A stretch of 8,876 nt of DNA from Phycisphaerales bacterium. GTDB taxonomy: Bacteria > Planctomycetota > Phycisphaerae > Phycisphaerales > UBA1924. The translations under genes and the position numbers were made by a program. Position 1 is the stretch's first letter. Every line of letters starts with the position of its first letter. Under the pieces are notes generated by a model. That model had not been told where the DNA came from and ran no database searches. It saw nothing but the letters and a program-made list of their open reading frames with translations. The stretch lies in NCBI GenBank assembly GCA_003511945.1, contig DOJA01000296.1, positions 1-8,876 of the forward strand, in the 5' to 3' direction. This document shows, one piece after another, positions 5,680-8,876 of the stretch.

Positions 5680-7245
5680 TCACTCCCACTCGATCGTCGC
5701 CGGTGGTTTGCTGGAGATGTCGTAGACCACGCGGTTCACGCCGCGGACTTCGTTGATGATGCGGCGGCTGACGCGGTCGAGGACCTCGTAGGGCAGGCGG
5801 GACCAGTCGGCGGTCATGAAGTCCTGCGTCTCGACGGCGCGGACGGCGATGGTGCTCTCGTAGGTCCGCCCGTCGCCCATCACGCCGACCGACTGCACCG
5901 GGAGCAGGACCGCGAAGACCTGGCTGGTCTTGCGGTAGAGGTCCGCGGCGACAACTTCTTCGAGCAGGATCTCGTCGCAGTCGCGCAGGACATCCAGTTT
6001 GGGCTTGGTGACCTCGCCAAGCACGCGCACCGCGAGCCCCGGTCCAGGGAACGGGTGGCGCCAGACGAGCGCGTCGGGGAGCCCCAGGACGCTGCCCAGC
6101 CGGCGCGCCTCGTCCTTGAAGAGTTCGCGCAGCGGCTCGATCAGTTTGAAGCCCAGCTCAGCGGGCAGGCCGCCGACATTGTGGTGGAGCTTGATCCCCG
6201 CGGCGGTCCCGGCGTGCCCGTGGCCGGACTCGATGACATCGGGGTAGAGCGTGCCCTGGGCGAGGAACTCGGCGCCATCGATGTTCTTCGCGACGGAGTT
6301 AAAGACCTCGATGAAGCGGTGGCCGATGCGCCGGCGCTTCTCCTGGGGGTCGGTGACGCCGGTGAGGTCGGCGAGGAACGGGCGCTCGGCGTCCGCCACA
6401 TGCAGGTCGATCTTGAAATGGTCGCGGAAGGTCGATTCGACGAGGGCACGCTCGTTCTTGCGCAGCAGCCCGTTGTCGACGAAGACACACGAGAGCCGGT
6501 CGCCGATGGCGCGGTGGAGCAGGGCGGCGACGACGGAGGAGTCGACGCCCCCGGAGAGGCCGCAGATCACACGCTTGTCGCCGACGACGCGCCGGACGCG
6601 TTCGACCTCGGACTCGAGGAAGTCGGCCATGGTCCACGCGCCGGAGCACCGGCACACCTCGTAGACGAAGTTGCGGAGGATGTCCGTGCCGTGAGGGGTG
6701 TGGGTGACCTCGGGGTGGAACTGCACGCCGAAGAACCGCTTGCCCCGGTGGCGGACGGCGGCGATGGGGCAGGTGAGTGTCGAGGCGAGCACCTCGAACC
6801 CGTCGGCCCGATCGACCTGATCGCCGTGGGACATCCAGACAGTGGTGGACTCGGGGACGGTGGCGAAGAGGTCCGAGGCGTCGCTGATTCGGACGGTGGC
6901 CCGCCCGAACTCGCGGTGGCCCGAGGCGGAGACGCGCCCACCCAGGAGCAGGGCGGCCAGCTGCATGCCGTAACAGATGCCCAGGACCGGGACGCCGAGA
7001 TCGAAGATTGCGGGGTCGCACCGGGGCGCGCCGGGTTCATAGACGCTGGCGGGTCCGCCGCTCAGCACAAGCCCCTTCGGCTTGTAGGCGCGGAGCTCTT
7101 CGAAGGAGGCATCCGGTCGAACGAGGAGGGCCAGGACTCCTGCCTCGCGGATGCGCCGGCAGATGAGTTGGGCGGTCTGGCCGCCGAAGTCAAGAACGAG
7201 GACGACCTCGGCGTGGGGATCGATCGTCGATCGTGGGTTGGTCAT
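5680..7245 (-). CDS. guaA: GMP synthase (glutamine-hydrolysing)
   Basis: Complete, 521 residues, close to the usual 525 or so. It makes GMP from XMP, ATP and glutamine in the cytoplasm, the last step of guanine nucleotide synthesis. The N-terminal class I glutamine amidotransferase domain (about 14-199) shows VLDFGGQTAQLI, the nucleophile Cys91 in GICYGMQ, and the His177/Glu179 pair in GVQFHPEVTHTPHG. The ATP-pyrophosphatase domain (about 207-395) has the SGGVDSS loop at 231-237. The C-terminal dimerisation domain has HPFPGPGLAVRVLGEV, DLYRKTSQVFAVLLPVQSVG, GDGRTYE and the invariant end PPATIEWE. The frame stays open about 90 codons upstream of the chosen ATG (MTNPRSTID), but that extension is Arg/Pro-rich, overlaps the divergent gene and matches nothing in the family. 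No strong ribosome site precedes the ATG. No guaB lies beside it, and the 85-bp upstream gap is too short to show a purine riboswitch. Confidence 0.98.
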   Translation of the reverse strand: MTNPRSTIDPHAEVVLVLDFGGQTAQLICRRIREAGVLALLVRPDASFEELRAYKPKGLVLSGGPASVYEPGAPRCDPAIFDLGVPVLGICYGMQLAALLLGGRVSASGHREFGRATVRISDASDLFATVPESTTVWMSHGDQVDRADGFEVLASTLTCPIAAVRHRGKRFFGVQFHPEVTHTPHGTDILRNFVYEVCRCSGAWTMADFLESEVERVRRVVGDKRVICGLSGGVDSSVVAALLHRAIGDRLSCVFVDNGLLRKNERALVESTFRDHFKIDLHVADAERPFLADLTGVTDPQEKRRRIGHRFIEVFNSVAKNIDGAEFLAQGTLYPDVIESGHGHAGTAAGIKLHHNVGGLPAELGFKLIEPLRELFKDEARRLGSVLGLPDALVWRHPFPGPGLAVRVLGEVTKPKLDVLRDCDEILLEEVVAADLYRKTSQVFAVLLPVQSVGVMGDGRTYESTIAVRAVETQDFMTADWSRLPYEVLDRVSRRIINEVRGVNRVVYDISSKPPATIEWE

Positions 7246-7330
7246 GGGGAAGGGCCACGGTAGGGGAGCCGCCGAGGGGTGGCAACGCGGTGGGCGGCGC
7301 CGTCGGGCCGATCGGCGGTATTGTTGACCG
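7246..7330. promoter_or_regulatory. Divergent spacer between guaA and the ABC permease gene
   Basis: These 85 bp must carry, or lie close to, the promoters of both genes. I see no convincing -35/-10 pair on either strand. A 10-bp perfect palindrome GCCGATCGGC at 7307-7316 could be an operator, but it is short for such a GC-rich region. The start of the permease gene lacks a Shine-Dalgarno sequence. Confidence 0.3.
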
Positions 7331-8581
7331 ATGGGCGCCACGCTTCGCCAGGAAGCCACAACCGGGCGTTCGCCGCGGACCAACCCGTTGACGCGATCGA
7401 CGGCCGGCGTCATCGGGCTGTGGGTGCTGGGTGCGCTGATCGTGGTTTGCGTCGGATCGCTCCCGTGGACGCTGGGGAGGGCGGGAGCGGACCCCTTCGG
7501 GCGCCCTCTGCCGGCGCGGTACAAGCACGGGGATCTGTCGGGCTACCTGCTGCCGCCGTCGTGGGCGGGCATGTCCGAGTCGGAGCGCGAGCGCCGGGAG
7601 GCGGTGGCCACTCGTCGTGCCGAGGAGCGGCTGATTCGCGCGGAGGTCGATCGGCTGCGGTCGGAGGTGTTCCCCGCCGACTGGGGGCGGCTGGATGACG
7701 CGGCCCGGGGTGATTGGCTCGCCGGCGCCCGGCCCGAGCGGGCTTCGACGGCGCGGGCGCTGCTGAGCGGGGCGCTGCCCGTGGGCGTGGTGGTGCGCGC
7801 GCCGACGGCGGAGGAGGTCGCCGCCGCCCGTCCGTTCCATCTGCTGGGAACGGACAAACTGGGGCGGGACCTGCTGGTGCGGTGCCTGGCGGGGGGCGGG
7901 GTGTCAATCGGGATCGGACTGGCGGCGGCGCTGATGAGCGTGGTCATCGGCACGCTGTACGGCGCGCTGGCGGGGTACGCCGGCGGGCGGGTCGATGCGC
8001 TGATGATGCGCGCGGTGGATGTGCTGTACGGGCTGCCCTACCTGCTGTTCGTGGTGCTGCTGGCGGTGGCGGGGGACTCGGTGATTGGCGGCATCGAAGC
8101 CAGGACGGAACGGGAACTCAGCGAGGGCGTCCGAACGGCGCTGGAGGTGCTCATCCTGCTGGGCGCGATCGGCGGGCTGTCGTGGCTCACGATGTCGCGC
8201 GTGATCCGGGGGCAGGTGCTGTCGCTCAAGGCCCAGCCGTTCATGGAGGCGGCCCGGGCCATGGGCGTTCCGGTGTGGAGACAGTTCGTCCGCCACCTGC
8301 TGCCGAACCTGCTGGGGCCGATCATCGTGTACGCGACGCTGACCGTGCCGCAGGCGATCCTGCAGGAGTCGTTCCTGTCGTTCCTGGGGATCGGGGTGAG
8401 GCCTCCCCTGCCCTCGTGGGGGAACCTGGCCTCGGACGGGCTGGGGGAACTGAACCCCGTGCGGTTCCGCCTGTGGCTGCTGGTGGCGCCGAGCGTGCTG
8501 CTGGGCGTGACGCTGCTGGCGCTGAACTTCGTGGGGGAGGGGCTGCGCGAGGCCTTTGATCCCCGGCGGGCGAAACGATAG
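7331..8581 (+). CDS. ABC transporter permease, DppC/OppC type (peptide/opine/nickel family)
   Basis: 416 residues, longer than the usual 300 or so. It is an inner-membrane subunit of a peptide-type importer. TM1 is at about 24-44. The family hallmark HLLGTDKLGRDLL is at about 170-182, followed by about five more membrane segments. The EAA loop, which docks on the ATPase, is at 306-330 (EAARAMGVPVWRQF, then HLLPNLLGP). Next come ILQESFLSFLGIGV and PSWGNLASDG, both typical of DppC/OppC. The unusual part is the roughly 125 residues between TM1 and LGTD, which include a highly charged helix at about 82-113 (MSESERERREAV and onward). This accounts for the extra length and should lie outside the membrane. 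A second, smaller extension is the IEARTERELSEG stretch between later membrane segments. The upstream neighbour is the divergent guaA, so the usual DppB partner is missing on this side. The downstream gene is probably the tethered binding protein. The substrate is not predictable. Confidence 0.93.
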   Translation: MGATLRQEATTGRSPRTNPLTRSTAGVIGLWVLGALIVVCVGSLPWTLGRAGADPFGRPLPARYKHGDLSGYLLPPSWAGMSESERERREAVATRRAEERLIRAEVDRLRSEVFPADWGRLDDAARGDWLAGARPERASTARALLSGALPVGVVVRAPTAEEVAAARPFHLLGTDKLGRDLLVRCLAGGGVSIGIGLAAALMSVVIGTLYGALAGYAGGRVDALMMRAVDVLYGLPYLLFVVLLAVAGDSVIGGIEARTERELSEGVRTALEVLILLGAIGGLSWLTMSRVIRGQVLSLKAQPFMEAARAMGVPVWRQFVRHLLPNLLGPIIVYATLTVPQAILQESFLSFLGIGVRPPLPSWGNLASDGLGELNPVRFRLWLLVAPSVLLGVTLLALNFVGEGLREAFDPRRAKR

Positions 8582-8647
8582 GGTCATGCGGGATCGGCGG
8601 TTGCGCTCGGCGCGCCGCGGGCGGCTCGGGGTCGAGGTCTTCGGATC

Positions 8648-8652
8648 GAGGA
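8648..8652 (+). promoter_or_regulatory. Ribosome binding site of the last gene
   Basis: GAGGA lies 9 nt before the ATG at 8662. It supports this start over the ATG at 8586, whose frame gives only Arg/Gly-rich shadow sequence. Confidence 0.6.
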
Positions 8653-8661
8653 CACATCGCC

Positions 8662-8876
8662 ATGGACCACCGGTTCGGGGCCAAGGACTTCTTCCTGATC
8701 GCGCTGGTCGTCGCGGTCGGTGTGGCGGTGGTGCTGTCGATGTACCAGGAGGACCGGCGCTGGGAAGAGGTCCGAACGCTGAACTCGCGTGTGAACGAGC
8801 AGACGCAGATCCTGGCGGCGATCCAGCGTCGCCTGGAGTCCGGGCTGGTGGTGAGCGGCGCGCCGGGGGGTGGGCC
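8662..8876 (+). CDS. Membrane-anchored coiled-coil protein, probably N-terminus of an ABC substrate-binding protein (3' partial)
   Basis: 71 codons are visible and the frame runs off the right edge. The N-terminus MDHRFGAKDFF is followed by one transmembrane segment at about 12-27 (LIALVVAVGVAVVLSM). A charged heptad-like helix comes next (EDRRWEEVRTLNSRV, then QTQILAAIQRRLE), and a Gly/Ala-rich linker begins at the edge. No enzyme domain is in view. It lies 80 bp after a DppC-type permease on the same strand. I recall planctomycete family-5 solute-binding proteins with an N-terminal anchor and coiled coil of this style, so a tethered binding protein for the same transporter is the best guess; this is inference from context and layout. 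The 8582-8661 gap holds a 10-bp palindrome CGGCGCGCCG at 8608-8617 and no clear terminator, so co-transcription with the permease is possible. Confidence 0.7.
   Translation, partial: MDHRFGAKDFFLIALVVAVGVAVVLSMYQEDRRWEEVRTLNSRVNEQTQILAAIQRRLESGLVVSGAPGGG

Noticed and set aside
4736..5689. A minus-strand open frame of 317 codons starting in the intergenic repeat
   Set aside because: Its start (L-P-P-P-L-G-E-G) is a translation of the palindromic repeat, and the rest is antisense to the conserved acylase beta chain.
3271..7263. A 1330-codon open frame on the + strand running through the acylase gene, the convergent gap and antisense to guaA
   Set aside because: It is a frame-shifted shadow of the acylase, then antisense to guaA, with Arg/Ala/Gly-rich low-information sequence. 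Crossing two real genes in wrong frames shows it is an artefact.
7239..7266. TTGGTC, 17 nt, TAGGGG as a possible promoter for the permease
   Set aside because: Only about three of six -35 bases and two of six -10 bases match the sigma-70 consensus, which is no better than chance in this region.
7246..7524. An N-terminal extension of guaA by about 93 residues
   Set aside because: The extension is Arg/Pro-rich, overlaps the divergent permease coding region and has no counterpart in GMP synthases. The ATG at 7245 gives a normal-length protein.
8586..8876. An open frame starting at ATG 8586 after the permease
   Set aside because: It is out of frame with the 8662 gene and gives Arg/Gly/Pro-rich sequence. 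The 8662 frame has a ribosome site, a membrane segment and a coiled coil.

Overview
The window is GC-rich and gene-dense. It most likely comes from a planctomycete of the Phycisphaerae type. This rests on three things: two secreted proteins ending in dockerin-like tails built on a 'VDFDDITTVL..WL' repeat, a 'DCNxNxIxDxCE' calcium-binding motif in one of them, and a membrane-tethered protein next to a peptide-transporter permease. The taxon is inferred from protein style; no rRNA or other strict marker is present. There are no tRNA or rRNA genes, CRISPR arrays, insertion sequences or phage genes.

Left part, + strand (1-5572): three genes read rightward. (1) The 3' part of an uncharacterised secreted protein with a two-repeat dockerin-like C-terminus. 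(2) A secreted PQQ-type sugar dehydrogenase-like beta-propeller (GSDH/sGDH family) with a thrombospondin-type-3-like stretch and the same kind of dockerin-like tail. (3) A membrane-anchored penicillin-acylase-family Ntn hydrolase that starts about 12 bp after gene 2 and is probably co-transcribed with it. All three products act outside the cytoplasm.

Convergent gap (5573-5679): the acylase gene and guaA end facing each other. The 107-bp gap holds two strong hairpins and a polypurine tract. It looks like a two-way termination region built from dispersed intergenic repeats.

Right part: guaA (GMP synthase, complete, minus strand, 7245 to 5680) is a housekeeping gene with all catalytic motifs. 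Across an 85-bp divergent spacer lies a DppC/OppC-type ABC permease with an unusually long extracytoplasmic insert. After it comes the first 71 codons of a membrane-anchored coiled-coil protein, probably the tethered substrate-binding protein of the same transporter. The partner DppB-type permease is not in the window.

Most of the window is ordinary. The least expected signals are inside or beside the acylase gene. A 16-bp sequence one base away from a perfect parS (ParB-binding) palindrome sits in the region just before the predicted autocleavage serine. A local switch from C-rich to G-rich on the + strand occurs at about the same place. A 9-G run with strong G-quadruplex potential encodes a glycine-rich insertion. 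No complete new biological system is evident.
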